Assembly: GCA_002173095.1 (NCBI GenBank)
Contig: NHBK01000008.1
Location: 124,001 to 188,000, forward strand
Direction: 5' to 3'
Origin: Hyphomonadaceae bacterium TMED5
Lineage (GTDB): Bacteria; Pseudomonadota; Alphaproteobacteria; Caulobacterales; Hyphomonadaceae
DNA: 64,000 nt
Under the pieces are notes generated by a model. The model saw only the letters and a program-made list of their open reading frames with translations. It did no database searches and was not told the origin of the DNA. The stretch's first letter is position 1, and each line of letters starts with the position of its first letter. This document shows, in pieces, positions 18,770 through 29,051 of the stretch. The position numbers were made by a program, and so were the translations under genes.

Positions 18770-21700
18770 TTAAATTCCCGAAGTCCGGTCTTCCAGAGCT
18801 TGCGGTTAAACGCCCGCTCCTCATTACCGTTTTCAATCTTCTCATCGTCATCGCGGCAGTCGCTGCGCTCTTTGGAGTAGAAGTTCGAGAGCTGCCTGAT
18901 GTCGACCGCCCAATCGTTACGGTACGCGCAACGCTCCCGGGGGGTGCTCCTGAAACTATGGATGCGGATGTCACAAGCGTACTTGAAGGGGCTGTGGCAA
19001 CGGTCTCCGGCGTTCGGGAAATCAACGCATCCAGTGAAGAAAACTCTGCCCGAGTACGGATTGAGTTTAACCCTGGCGTTGATCTGAATGCCGCTGCCTC
19101 TGAAGTACGCGAAGCGGTGAGCCGCGTTCAGCGCCGGCTTCCTGAGCGCGTCGAAGACGTGTTCGTTACAAAAGCTGATGATGATGCCCGCCCTATCATG
19201 CAGCTTGCCGTCATCAGCAGGTCCCTTCCCGAGGATGAACTCACCCGCATAATCGAAACCGATATTGCACCCGAACTTCAGGCCATCGACGGTGTCGCGA
19301 CGCTGCAGGAATTCGGCACGCGCGAGCGTCAGATGCGAGTAATCGTCGATCCACAGCGTCTGAACAGATTTGCACTCACCATGGGTGATGTGGCCGATGC
19401 GCTGGAGCAAGCGCCGTTCGACGTGCCAGTCGGCAGCTTCCAATCTGAAAATCAGGAATTGCTTGTTCGCGCAGAAGCGACTGCGTCAACGCCCGAACTG
19501 ATCAAAGACGTTATCATTTCAGGTGACATTCGGGTCGGTGACGTCGCCGAGGTCGTGCTTGCCCCAGCCGATGCGAGCAATCTGCTACGCTTGAACGGCG
19601 AGCCGATTATTGGCCTTGGCGTCGTAAGACAGGCTCAATCGAACACCATTCAGATTTCCGATTCAGTGAGAGAACGGGTCGCGCAACTGAATGAGCGTTT
19701 CGACAATCTGTCCATCAGCATCACTTCCGACGATGCAGTCTTCATCAAGAAGTCCGTGCAAGAAGTTCTGATAACGCTCCTGATCACGGTTGCTATCGTT
19801 GTCATTACGATCTGGGTCTTTCTGGAGAGCTGGAAGGCGACAATCATTCCTACGGTCGCCATCCCGGTCGCACTGATCGGGACGATTGCTGGCATCTGGT
19901 TGATGGGCTTTTCAATCAATCTTTTGACACTGCTGGCATTGGTTCTGGCGACAGGGCTGATCGTTGATGACGCCATCGTCGTTCTTGAAAATATTCAACG
20001 CCAGCAATCCAGAGGCGTCAGCAAGCGCGCAGCTGCTGCGATTGGAACGCGCCAGGTGTTCTTCGCCGTCATCGCGACAACTGCCGTTCTGGTTTCTGTG
20101 TTTGTCCCTATTTCCTTCCTTCCGTCGACAATCGGCAGACTGTTCCGGGAATTCGGATTTGTACTGGCATTCTCCGTCGTCATTTCGTCGTTTGTTGCTC
20201 TGACGCTGTCGCCTGCTATCGCAGCGAAATTCAAACTGGTGTCGGACGACCGTACCAAACAGGGCTTTTTCGCTCGAATTGGTAGTCCAATGAAGGATTT
20301 TTACGCCAGAGTTCTGTCCTGGTGTCTTGGCGCACCGCTGACCACATTTCTCGTATGCATGTTGGCGGCGGGCGGAGCCTATTTTGCCTTTCAAAATATC
20401 GAATCCGAGCTTGTACCAAGTGAAGACCGAGGGTCGTTCCGCGTGTTTGCCGCAGGCCCTGATGGCGTCGGCATTGTTTTCATGGAACGTCAGGCCGATC
20501 AGATCGAAGCTATTCTGCAGCCGTATCTGGAATCTGGTGAAATTGAGTCCGTGTTCACGGTCGTGGGCCAATGGGATCCGAACCGCGTCAGCGTGACGGT
20601 GGAACTGGCGCCCTGGGAGGAACGGGAACGGTCTCAGGAAGAGATTATCGCGGAAATTCGCGGCCCTCTGTCCGAAATTCCGGGCGCTCGCGTTTTTGCC
20701 TTTGGTTCGAGCAGTCTCAGTTTCGGCCCAAGCAACAGCCGTACCGGCGTTCAGGTCGCTCTGACGGGGCCCGACTATGAATCGATCTATCTTGCGACAC
20801 GTGATTTAGCCGACGCCATTGAAACGCGCTCGCAGACCATGGCCAATCCGGAAATATCTTACCAGCCGACACAGCCTCAACTTTCAATACAGGTCGACCG
20901 ACGACGCGCTTCTGATCTCGATGTGCCGCTGAACCAGATTTCACTCACATTGCGCGCAATGGTCGGCGGCGAGAATGTAATCGATCTCAATGTAAATGAT
21001 CAGGCCATTCCAATCGTCCTGGAAGCTGAGCCGCGCGCGATTGAAAGTCCGATGGATGTGGCTAATTTGTTTGTCCGGTCCGACAATGGCGCGCTCATCC
21101 CTCTGTCCAGTCTGACCAGTCTGACAGAAGAAGGCGTCGCGGCGGAGCTTGAGCGCGTGGAACAGCGTCGCGCAATCGAAGTAGAAACAGACGTCGTTTC
21201 CGGCGTCGCACTCGCCGACGCTGTGACCGAGATGCGCCAGATTGCAAGTGAAACCCTGCCTGAAAACATCCAACTGGTTTTCCGTGGTGATGCTCAGATG
21301 TTGGGTGAATCCAATCACGACATGCTGATCACCTATGGCTTCGCACTGTTGATTGTATTCCTCGTGCTCATGGCCCAGTTCGAAAGCCTGACCAGCCCGA
21401 TTGTGATCCTGGTTTCAGTCCCCTTCGCTTTGGCTGCGGCCATTTATGCGCTTTCGCTCTCCGGTGTCTCGCTCAACATCTACTCTCAGATTGGCCTCGT
21501 ATTGTTGATCGGTCTGATGTCGAAGAATGGCGTTTTGCTTGTCGAATTCGCAAACCAGCTCAGAGGTGAAGGCAAGCACGTAAAAGATGCCGTATTTGAA
21601 GCTGCGACCGTGCGGGCACGTCCTATTCTCATGACCGTCATTTCAACGGCTTTTGGCGCGATCCCATTGATCTTTTCTTCTGGTGCTGGTGCCGAAGCCC

Positions 21701-21894
21701 GGAATGCAATCGGATGGGTCATTTTCGGCGGTCTCGGTCTTTCTGCATTCTTCACTCTCTTTCTGACGCCAGTGATTTATCTGTCCATTGCGCGCTTCGG
21801 CAGCGGAGCAAGCGTCGACGACGATACGCTGGATGAAGAGATTGCTTCATTTGACGAGACGGAACAAAACAGTCGTCCGGAGCCTGCAGAATGA
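18766..21894 (+). CDS. RND family efflux pump, inner-membrane permease
   Basis: This is a proton-driven efflux pump of the AcrB/MexB superfamily, 1042 residues with the usual twelve transmembrane helices and two large periplasmic loops. Proton-relay residues are present: the Asp pair in GLIVDDAIVVLEN (TM4) and the Lys in MSKNGVLLVEFAN (TM10). It belongs to the hydrophobe/amphiphile group rather than the metal (CusA) type, since no methionine-rich metal motif is seen. It overlaps its neighbours by four bases on each side. The C-terminal tail is acidic (DDDTLDEEIASFDETEQN). Confidence 0.94.
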   Translation: MIKFPKSGLPELAVKRPLLITVFNLLIVIAAVAALFGVEVRELPDVDRPIVTVRATLPGGAPETMDADVTSVLEGAVATVSGVREINASSEENSARVRIEFNPGVDLNAAASEVREAVSRVQRRLPERVEDVFVTKADDDARPIMQLAVISRSLPEDELTRIIETDIAPELQAIDGVATLQEFGTRERQMRVIVDPQRLNRFALTMGDVADALEQAPFDVPVGSFQSENQELLVRAEATASTPELIKDVIISGDIRVGDVAEVVLAPADASNLLRLNGEPIIGLGVVRQAQSNTIQISDSVRERVAQLNERFDNLSISITSDDAVFIKKSVQEVLITLLITVAIVVITIWVFLESWKATIIPTVAIPVALIGTIAGIWLMGFSINLLTLLALVLATGLIVDDAIVVLENIQRQQSRGVSKRAAAAIGTRQVFFAVIATTAVLVSVFVPISFLPSTIGRLFREFGFVLAFSVVISSFVALTLSPAIAAKFKLVSDDRTKQGFFARIGSPMKDFYARVLSWCLGAPLTTFLVCMLAAGGAYFAFQNIESELVPSEDRGSFRVFAAGPDGVGIVFMERQADQIEAILQPYLESGEIESVFTVVGQWDPNRVSVTVELAPWEERERSQEEIIAEIRGPLSEIPGARVFAFGSSSLSFGPSNSRTGVQVALTGPDYESIYLATRDLADAIETRSQTMANPEISYQPTQPQLSIQVDRRRASDLDVPLNQISLTLRAMVGGENVIDLNVNDQAIPIVLEAEPRAIESPMDVANLFVRSDNGALIPLSSLTSLTEEGVAAELERVEQRRAIEVETDVVSGVALADAVTEMRQIASETLPENIQLVFRGDAQMLGESNHDMLITYGFALLIVFLVLMAQFESLTSPIVILVSVPFALAAAIYALSLSGVSLNIYSQIGLVLLIGLMSKNGVLLVEFANQLRGEGKHVKDAVFEAATVRARPILMTVISTAFGAIPLIFSSGAGAEARNAIGWVIFGGLGLSAFFTLFLTPVIYLSIARFGSGASVDDDTLDEEIASFDETEQNSRPEPAE

Positions 21895-23303
21895 GATTTC
21901 TGAAAAGCAAAACTCTGCTTTCGTCAGCATGTGCCGCCCTTCTAAGTGCTTGTACAACGGCCGGAACGGATATTCAGTCAAATACAGACCTCCCGGCGAC
22001 CTTCATAACCGAGCCTGGCTTTGACCTTTCCGAACAGTCCGAAGGTGAATGGTGGTTGGGTTTTGACGACCCCGTTTTGAATGGCCTCATGCGGAGTGCA
22101 CAAGCAGACAATCTGGATATTGCATCCGCCCTCAGTCAGTTGGACATTGCGATTGCTCAAACAGCAGCGTCGCGGTCTGACCTATTCCCAACACTCGATG
22201 GTTTCTTAAATAGCGAGATATCCGGCTTGCTTACTTCCGGCCTCGACGCTGATTTCTCCAGTTCTGTCGGCGCGGGATTAGCTTTTGACCCAGATATTAT
22301 GGGCCAGAACTCAAACCGGTTAAACGCCGTCATGTCAGAGCTAAATGCTGCAGCTTTTTCGCTCGCTGACGTCCGCCGCCTTGTGACACAGGCGGTCGCC
22401 TTGGAATATGTGGAGTACCGACGCGCTAGCGCCAGGCTGTCTCTTCTGGAATCCACACTCGATCTTCAACACCGAACTCTGGAAATTGTAGAAGCCCGGT
22501 ATCGAGCAGGTTTGTCGCCAAAGCTTGATGTTGACCGAACAGAAGCCGACCTTGCACAAACTCAGGCCCAACGCAGTCAGTATCTGGCTGACCGATTGCA
22601 GTCTGAGTATGCCTTGCAAAACTTGCTGGGCCAGCCCGCTCAGCTGGACGGAATTTTTTCTGATAGCAGCGACGATATTCCAACGCTGGTCAATGCTGCG
22701 CCTATCGGCATTCCTGCCGATCTCGTTCGCAACCGACCCGATGTGCGAGCGGCTGAAGCAAGCCTGATGTCGGAAATATCTCTGGTGAGCGTCGAGCAAG
22801 CCGACCTTTATCCGTCCCTGACCTTACCGGGTCAGATACAGGTTGGTTTGGGTGATGTGTCATCGACTGCGGACGACATCGGATATTCACTCGGCGCGCA
22901 GCTGGATATTCCGATTTTTGATTTTGGACGTCGCCAGGCAGAAGTCGATGTGCAAATTGCGAGAGCCCAACTTGCAGCAATCACATATCGCTCGACACTA
23001 TTGGACGCCCTTCAGGAAGTGGAAAGCGCGCTGGTTACCATCGAGGCCCATCGCCAAACGCTTGTAGAACAACGAAGAGCTGTTTCGTCCAGTCAGGCCG
23101 CTTACGACCAGCTTGATGCATTGTATCGCGAAGGACTTGCGAGCTTTATCGACGTACTGGATGCACAGCGCACATTGATTTCGAGCAGGGAATCCATCGT
23201 CCAGACAGAAGCCAGTCTGGCGATTGCCACGATATCACTTTATTCAGCGCTCGACGTTGGTTGTGGTGATGTCGCGCTCGCTGGGTGCGACATCACCAGC
23301 TAA
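21891..23303 (+). CDS. Outer-membrane efflux lipoprotein, NodT/OprM type
   Basis: This is the TolC-like outer-membrane channel of the efflux trio. A lipoprotein signal ends LLSAC, with Cys21 lipidated. Two structural repeats with long helices follow; IGIPADLVRNRPDVRAAEAS and YREGLASFIDVLDAQRTL are typical family segments. The length of 470 residues is normal. It is coupled to the pump by an ATGA overlap and converges with an acyl-CoA synthetase gene eleven bases away. I see no clear terminator between the two. Confidence 0.93.
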   Translation: MRFLKSKTLLSSACAALLSACTTAGTDIQSNTDLPATFITEPGFDLSEQSEGEWWLGFDDPVLNGLMRSAQADNLDIASALSQLDIAIAQTAASRSDLFPTLDGFLNSEISGLLTSGLDADFSSSVGAGLAFDPDIMGQNSNRLNAVMSELNAAAFSLADVRRLVTQAVALEYVEYRRASARLSLLESTLDLQHRTLEIVEARYRAGLSPKLDVDRTEADLAQTQAQRSQYLADRLQSEYALQNLLGQPAQLDGIFSDSSDDIPTLVNAAPIGIPADLVRNRPDVRAAEASLMSEISLVSVEQADLYPSLTLPGQIQVGLGDVSSTADDIGYSLGAQLDIPIFDFGRRQAEVDVQIARAQLAAITYRSTLLDALQEVESALVTIEAHRQTLVEQRRAVSSSQAAYDQLDALYREGLASFIDVLDAQRTLISSRESIVQTEASLAIATISLYSALDVGCGDVALAGCDITS

Positions 23304-23314
23304 TCCAGGCTAAA

Positions 23315-25081
23315 TCAGGCTGCCGTTGTCTGAGCAAAATGCTCCCGCAATTCCCCTTTCAGGATTTTGCCATTTGCATTGCGCGGCAGAGGCTCTGTCT
23401 GGAATTCGATCTTTTTCGGTACTTTAAACGCAGCTAGTTTGCTCGCGACAAAGTGACGAAGTTCCTGTTCAGATGCCGTCTTGCCCGGTTTTAGCTGAAC
23501 GACAGCACCGACTTCTTCGCCAAGAACCTTGTCTGGGATACCTACAACCGCCGCATCCATGATCGCAGGATGCTCATAGAGAACATTTTCGACTTCGATG
23601 CAGTAAATGTTTTCACCACCGCGGATAAGCATGTCTTTCGCACGATCGACCAGATAGACATATCCTTCTTCATCCAACTTTGCGAGATCGCCTGTAACGA
23701 CCCAGCCATCGATGAAGGTTTCTGCTGTCGCCTCTGGTCGGTTCCAGTAAAGGCGCGCATTGGATGGACCAAAGCACCAGAGCTCACCAATTTCTCCCGG
23801 CGCGACTTCTTTGCCGTCGGAACCGACAACTTTGAGCTTCATGGCCATTCCGGGCAGTCCGGCACTTTGCGGTCGTGCAATATAGTCTTCGGCCAGGTTT
23901 ACAGTCGCCGTGGCGCAGGTTTCCGTCATACCCCAACCATTCGCAGCATGGGCATCTTTAAAGGTTCGCTTAATCGTTGCCACGAGTTCAGGCGCAGATG
24001 GCGCCCCGCCATAAGATACGCCTTCAACTGACGAAAGATCGTACTTGTCGCGATCAGGATGCTCCAGCACCTGCCAGGCGATGGCAGGAACACCCCCAAA
24101 CACCGTAATCCGTTCTTTTTCGATGATCGGAAGCGCTTCGCCGGCATCCCATTTGTACATTGTGACAATCTTCTGCCCGCTATGCAGCGTTGGCACGAGT
24201 ACGGCAAAGGCACCGGTCGCATGGAAGAATGGCACAGAAAGCAAAGTTGCCTTCTGTGGTTCATCCGGCCCATTCACTGGAATAGGGTCGCCCCGTCGCA
24301 AGAGCGCGCGCGCCTGATTACCCATTGAATTGAAAATGTTCGAAATGATCGCACGGTGCGTCGCCAGAACACCCTTTGGTTTCCCGGTCGTACCAGATGA
24401 ATACATGATGGTCGCGTCATCATCCGGCTGAATATCTAGTTCCGGCAAAGCCTTCTCTGGCAGGTTCGCCCATGATTTCGCGCCCCCGATCAATTCCTCA
24501 AGGCCGGTAATATTCGGATCGCCATACTCATCTTCACACCGAGCAATGATCACGTGCTCCAGATCTGGAAGCTTTGCCCAATGTTCCTGCACACGCTCAA
24601 AGATTTGTGGATCAAGTACAGCCAAACGACAGCCGCTATTAGCAAGGCCGTATTCAAGCTCCTCGCCCTTCCACCAGGAATTCAAAGGAGTTGCGATCAG
24701 ACCAGCGACCATGCAAGCCCAGAACGCGACGGGCCATTGCGGATAGTTCCGCATGCAAATAGCTACACGATCACCTTTTTTGAGACCGTATGTCGTTACG
24801 AATGCATTCGCGAGATGGGCCACAGCCTTGAAATGAGCGGCGAAGGTCACCCGCTCATCTTCAAAGACAACCATATCCCGCGGCGCCCAGGTCGCACTGC
24901 CATGCTCTAACAATGCACGCAGTGTCGGGTACGCATTCTTGTAGACTTCCATTTCAACGCCGTGAATGGTCGTCATTTCGAGCTCAAATGGTGATCCTGG
25001 AGCCGTTAGAGCCGCATTCGCTTGCTCGACAGACATAACTGGCCAACCCTCAGGAAGGGCTGCTACTGGATTGATGGACAC
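23315..25081 (-). CDS. Acyl-CoA synthetase (AMP-forming fatty acid--CoA ligase)
   Basis: This is an ANL-superfamily ligase that activates a carboxylic acid to acyl-AMP and then acyl-CoA. The P-loop-like motif MYSSGTTGKPKGV, the GWGMTETCA segment, the hinge YVLVDRAKD-like region (YVYLVDRAKDMLIRGGENIY) and the C-terminal Lys in PRNANGKILKGELR are all visible. I start it at GTG 25081 (MSINPVAALPEGW) because GGGGAGAG lies just upstream; upstream codons encode no family sequence. It is about 588 residues. Acyl-chain preference is not readable. Thioesterase, thiolase and acyl-CoA dehydrogenase genes elsewhere in the window suggest active fatty-acid metabolism. Confidence 0.9.
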   Translation of the reverse strand: MSINPVAALPEGWPVMSVEQANAALTAPGSPFELEMTTIHGVEMEVYKNAYPTLRALLEHGSATWAPRDMVVFEDERVTFAAHFKAVAHLANAFVTTYGLKKGDRVAICMRNYPQWPVAFWACMVAGLIATPLNSWWKGEELEYGLANSGCRLAVLDPQIFERVQEHWAKLPDLEHVIIARCEDEYGDPNITGLEELIGGAKSWANLPEKALPELDIQPDDDATIMYSSGTTGKPKGVLATHRAIISNIFNSMGNQARALLRRGDPIPVNGPDEPQKATLLSVPFFHATGAFAVLVPTLHSGQKIVTMYKWDAGEALPIIEKERITVFGGVPAIAWQVLEHPDRDKYDLSSVEGVSYGGAPSAPELVATIKRTFKDAHAANGWGMTETCATATVNLAEDYIARPQSAGLPGMAMKLKVVGSDGKEVAPGEIGELWCFGPSNARLYWNRPEATAETFIDGWVVTGDLAKLDEEGYVYLVDRAKDMLIRGGENIYCIEVENVLYEHPAIMDAAVVGIPDKVLGEEVGAVVQLKPGKTASEQELRHFVASKLAAFKVPKKIEFQTEPLPRNANGKILKGELREHFAQTTAA

Positions 25082-25176
25082 GTTTCTCTCCCCGCGCGGT
25101 GGCGACTTGTTTTTGTTTTTTGAAAAGAGTGCAGGTCCACACTCACAAATCAAGGCCTGACGTAGGGGAAACTCGG

Positions 25177-27087
25177 TCAGACTGCCGCTTTATTAAGCTC
25201 CGTCACGCTGCCTCTGCCGAGCGCAGAGATCGCTTTTTCAGCGATATGTCGGGCATTCAGACCCGCCAGATCGTACATCAATTCAGGTTTATCCTGATCG
25301 ATAAAAATATCAGGCAGAGTCATCGTCCGGACCTTAAGCCCAGAATCAAGGTGACCAGCGTCAGCCAGATAATGCAGCACAAACGCACCAAATCCACCGA
25401 CTGAGCCTTCCTCAATCGTGATCAGAACTTCATGGTTTCGCGCGAGATCGCTGATCAGTTGATGATCCAGCGGTTTCGCAAAACGAGCATCGGCTACTGT
25501 CGCAGAAAGCCCCTGCGCGCTCAGCATATCTGCTGCTTTCAGCGATTCCTGAAGACGCGTTCCAAACGATAGAATGGCTATATTGCTACCTTCGCGAACA
25601 ATCCGCCCTTTACCGATCTCCAACGGGGTCAGAGCTGACGGAATCTCAACACCAACACCCTCGCCACGTGGATAGCGGAATGCTGAAGGTCGATCATCAA
25701 TTTCGCTCGCCGTCAGAACCATGCGCGCAAGCTCCGCCTCATCAGAGGCCGCCATGCAAACCATATGCGGGAGATGCCCCATAAATGAGACGTCAAAACT
25801 ACCCGCATGGGTAGGCCCATCTGCACCCACCAGCCCTGCCCGGTCGATAGCAAAACGTACCGGAAGTTTCTGTATGGCGACGTCATGAACGACCTGATCA
25901 TAGGCCCGCTGAAGGAAGGTGGAGTAGATCGCGGCAAACGGTTTAAAGCCATCTGCAGCCATGCCTGCGGCGAAGGTTACGGCATGCTGCTCTGCAATCC
26001 CCACATCAAACGTGCGCGCTGGAAAGGCGTCAGCAAACTGAGACACACCTGTACCAGATGGCATTGCGGCAGTAATCGCGACAATTTTCTCATCAGTTTC
26101 TGCCAGTTTCGTCAGCGTATCGCCGAAGACCTTGGTATAGCTCGGCGCTGATGGTTTCGACTTCGCCTGCTCGCCGGTGATGACGTTAAACTTGGACACG
26201 CCATGATACTTGTCTGAAGCATTCTCAGCAGGCGCATAGCCTTTGCCTTTTTGCGTCACCGCATGAATGAGCACCGGGCCGTCCAGACTGTCACGAACGT
26301 TTTCCAGAACCGGGATCAGGACTTCAAGGTCGTGACCATCAACCGGGCCGACATAGTAGAAGCCCAGCTCCTCGAACATGGTGCCACCCATCGCGAACCC
26401 GCGAGCATATTCCTCAGCTTTGCGAACCGGTTTTTCCAAACCCATTGGCTTGACCAGCTTTTTACCCAGCTTTCTGAGCGAGCGGTACGGCTTTCCGGAA
26501 ACGAGCTTGGACAAATAATGGCTCATCGCACCCACTGGCGGCGCAATAGACATGTCATTGTCGTTCAGAATGACGACGAGCTTTTTATTCAGCGCTCCGG
26601 CGTTGTTCATCGCCTCATAGGCCATACCAGCAGACAGCGCGCCATCACCAATGACGCAAATTGCATGATCGCCACGACCATCCAGGTCACTGGCAACAGC
26701 AAATCCGAGCCCAGCTGAGATAGACGTAGACGCATGTGCTGCGCCAAATGGATCATATTCGCTCTCGGCGCGCTTCGTGAAACCGGAAAGCCCACCGCCC
26801 TGACGAAGCGTACGAATGCGATCTCTGCGGCCTGTGAGAACTTTATGCGGATAGCATTGATGGCCGACATCAAAGATGAGTTTATCATCTGGAGTGTTGA
26901 ACACGTGATGGATCGCGACCGTCAATTCGACAACACCAAGGCCCGCGCCGAGGTGACCACCCGTGGTAGAGACGGCATCAACGACTTCAGTACGCAGCTC
27001 TTCGCAGATAACCTCCAGCTCCTTGCGTGATTTGTCACGAAGGTCTGAAGGCAGATTGATCTGATCAAGATGAGGCGTCTGGGTCAT
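25177..27087 (-). CDS. dxs: 1-deoxy-D-xylulose-5-phosphate synthase
   Basis: DXS condenses pyruvate and glyceraldehyde-3-phosphate to DXP, the first step of the MEP isoprenoid pathway. The thiamine-diphosphate motif starts at [20 protein letters not shown] and continues to NDNDMSI. The transketolase-type domains follow, with [13 protein letters not shown] and [13 protein letters not shown]. Its 636 residues are typical. It lies 30 bases downstream of the polyprenyl synthase gene, itself coupled to xseB, the classical alphaproteobacterial arrangement. Confidence 0.97.
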   Translation of the reverse strand: MTQTPHLDQINLPSDLRDKSRKELEVICEELRTEVVDAVSTTGGHLGAGLGVVELTVAIHHVFNTPDDKLIFDVGHQCYPHKVLTGRRDRIRTLRQGGGLSGFTKRAESEYDPFGAAHASTSISAGLGFAVASDLDGRGDHAICVIGDGALSAGMAYEAMNNAGALNKKLVVILNDNDMSIAPPVGAMSHYLSKLVSGKPYRSLRKLGKKLVKPMGLEKPVRKAEEYARGFAMGGTMFEELGFYYVGPVDGHDLEVLIPVLENVRDSLDGPVLIHAVTQKGKGYAPAENASDKYHGVSKFNVITGEQAKSKPSAPSYTKVFGDTLTKLAETDEKIVAITAAMPSGTGVSQFADAFPARTFDVGIAEQHAVTFAAGMAADGFKPFAAIYSTFLQRAYDQVVHDVAIQKLPVRFAIDRAGLVGADGPTHAGSFDVSFMGHLPHMVCMAASDEAELARMVLTASEIDDRPSAFRYPRGEGVGVEIPSALTPLEIGKGRIVREGSNIAILSFGTRLQESLKAADMLSAQGLSATVADARFAKPLDHQLISDLARNHEVLITIEEGSVGGFGAFVLHYLADAGHLDSGLKVRTMTLPDIFIDQDKPELMYDLAGLNARHIAEKAISALGRGSVTELNKAAV

Positions 27088-27117
27088 TGGAATGTCGCGT
27101 ACTCAGATTTTATATTT

Positions 27118-28026
27118 CTAGTTTTGTCGTTTGAGAACAAAATCAACAGATTGAAGCAATAAATTGGCACGATTACGGAATATTGCCAGATGCTCTTTCG
27201 CCTGCGAGGCTAGAAGTCGCACCCTTTGCTTAGCGTCATCAACTCCGAGAATAGAGACGAAATTGGCTTTTCCTGCCGCTTCATCTTTCTGAGTCTGCTT
27301 GCCCACAATCTCAGGATCGCCTTCCACATCGAGCAGATCATCTGCAATCTGATAGGCCAACCCTAAGTCGTGAGTGAACCCATGCACGGCCTGACGCTCC
27401 GCATCGCTGGCTCCACCAAGAATACACGCGGCTTCACCTGCGTATGAAATCAACGCGCCGGTCTTCAGGCGCTGCATGCGAGTGACGGAATTTAAATCCT
27501 GCCGCACATCGCCAGACAGCATGTCGATCATCTGGCCGCCAACCATGCCTTGTGCGCCTGACGCTCTGGCGAGACGCTCAATCAGCTTACAACGAATGCT
27601 CGCATCCTGATGGGTGTCTGGATGCCCGAGGATTTCAAAGGCAAGCGTCAACAAGGCATCACCGGCCAAAACAGCCGTGGCCTCATCGAATTGCTTATGA
27701 ACCGTTGGCTGACCGCGTCTCAGGTCATCATCATCCATGCATGGCAAATCGTCATGGATCAAAGAATATGTATGGACACATTCCAATGCGGCCGCTGTAC
27801 GTAAAAGAGACTTTTCCGGCGCCTCAAACAACTCGCCGAATCCCAGAACGAAAAATGGTCTCAAACGCTTTCCGGTCGCGAGCGCTGCATATCGCATGGC
27901 GCGCATGAGCTGCGCCTCAGGTCCGTCAGCTGGCGGTATCAACCGGTCCAGCGCGACCGTCACACGATCAGCTACTTCAATCAGACGCGTTTCAAATTCT
28001 TCGGTTTCAGTCACGCCGTTATCCAT
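27118..28026 (-). CDS. ispA: Polyprenyl (farnesyl/geranylgeranyl) diphosphate synthase
   Basis: This prenyltransferase adds IPP to allylic diphosphates. The first aspartate-rich motif is HDDLPCMDDDDLRRG, the extended DDxxxxD form of bacterial FPP synthases, and the second is DDLLDVEGDPE. The start is ATG 28026 (MDNGVTETEEF), which overlaps the xseB stop by eight bases; an upstream frame lies inside xseB. The product is 302 residues. Chain length of the product (C15 or C20) cannot be decided with certainty from motifs, though ispA is usual in an xseB-ispA-dxs set. Confidence 0.92.
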   Translation of the reverse strand: MDNGVTETEEFETRLIEVADRVTVALDRLIPPADGPEAQLMRAMRYAALATGKRLRPFFVLGFGELFEAPEKSLLRTAAALECVHTYSLIHDDLPCMDDDDLRRGQPTVHKQFDEATAVLAGDALLTLAFEILGHPDTHQDASIRCKLIERLARASGAQGMVGGQMIDMLSGDVRQDLNSVTRMQRLKTGALISYAGEAACILGGASDAERQAVHGFTHDLGLAYQIADDLLDVEGDPEIVGKQTQKDEAAGKANFVSILGVDDAKQRVRLLASQAKEHLAIFRNRANLLLQSVDFVLKRQN

Positions 28027-28264
28027 CAATGCCAGCAGCTTGCGTTGTGACCTCACCATCCTGGTTCAGCACAATTTGCTCGACTTTCAGCTGAGCATTT
28101 TTAAGCTTGCTGAGACAATGCGCCTTCAGCGCAGCGCCGCGTTCGTAAATCTTGATAGATTCTTCCAGCTCGACTTCGCCGCCTTCCAGTTTCTCCACGA
28201 TTCCCTCTAGCTCTTTCAGAGCGGCTTCGAAACTCAGGCTCTCAACAGAATTTTGTTCGCCCAT
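28019..28264 (-). CDS. xseB: Exodeoxyribonuclease VII small subunit
   Basis: XseB is the small helical subunit that binds XseA in the single-strand DNA exonuclease VII. The product is 81 residues and starts MGEQNSVESLSFEAALKELE. The signature LEGIVEKLEGGEVELEESIK and YERGAALKAHC follow. ATG 28264 has GGGAGAG directly upstream, so it is preferred over the longer frame from 28285. It is coupled by overlap to ispA. The large subunit xseA is not in the window. Confidence 0.93.
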   Translation of the reverse strand: MGEQNSVESLSFEAALKELEGIVEKLEGGEVELEESIKIYERGAALKAHCLSKLKNAQLKVEQIVLNQDGEVTTQAAGIDG

Positions 28265-28338
28265 TTTTCTCTCCCTTAGAGGCAATTTTAAACCAGAATA
28301 TCAGTCGCTGACCGATGTATATGTCACAGCCATACACA

Positions 28339-28971
28339 TCATTCGGCTGGGATGTACAGTCGATAAGACCAGTAACTGTCACCACCGTCGCGAACGCACA
28401 CCCAACCCCGCCGTTTAAGCCTTGGTCGAAGCATTCGATTGAACCAACCATGGGCAGCCAGAAAGACTTTTCCCTCCTGCGCGCGTTCAATCAGATAGTC
28501 TGCGGCTTTGTCTGCACGTAGCTCTGCGTCGCTTTTACCTTCGCCGTCGAGCTTGTGGCCACGTAGCCACGCTGCACGAGCCATAATATTCCAGGTCTTA
28601 GGCAAGAAGCGCACTTTTTCCCACATTGGCGGAGGCAGATTCGCTTCCCAGAACAGATCCGATGTCTCAATTTCGGCATGCGGCGCAGCCTTCATTGCCG
28701 TTTCATGCGCACGCGGACGACTCGAAGCGAGATAGACCTCGCAATCTTCGACGATCTTCTTCAGCGCCTCTGGCGGAACCTGATCCTCCGCAAGGCTACC
28801 GATCTCATAACGCGCCCACCAGTCTTTGTATTCCCGCCATCCGAGGCGAGGCCCTGCCCGGCGATCCAATGCGGGGCGGCCATGTCGCGCGATAATGATG
28901 GGACCGACTTTAGGAGATTTCTTGTTCAGGTCTTCTGAAGTCTCGCTGTGACCGGATATATCTGCAGCCAC
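28339..28971 (-). CDS. Histidine phosphatase superfamily protein (phosphoglycerate mutase-like)
   Basis: This is a branch-2-like or small histidine phosphatase. The catalytic RHGRP motif has His30, SSRPRAHETA carries the phosphate-pocket arginine, and the second histidine is in LAAHGWFN near residue 173. The 210 residues form a single domain with an N-terminal tail of about 20 polar residues and no clear signal peptide. The substrate is unknown. It is transcribed in the same direction as xseB but 74 bases away. Confidence 0.8.
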   Translation of the reverse strand: MAADISGHSETSEDLNKKSPKVGPIIIARHGRPALDRRAGPRLGWREYKDWWARYEIGSLAEDQVPPEALKKIVEDCEVYLASSRPRAHETAMKAAPHAEIETSDLFWEANLPPPMWEKVRFLPKTWNIMARAAWLRGHKLDGEGKSDAELRADKAADYLIERAQEGKVFLAAHGWFNRMLRPRLKRRGWVCVRDGGDSYWSYRLYIPAE

Positions 28972-29051
28972 GCGGCCCTCCTGAAATTATCTGTTCTATT
29001 CAGGTGTTAACCCTGCAAATTGGCATGTGCAAGACGTTACAAGCTGAGTGT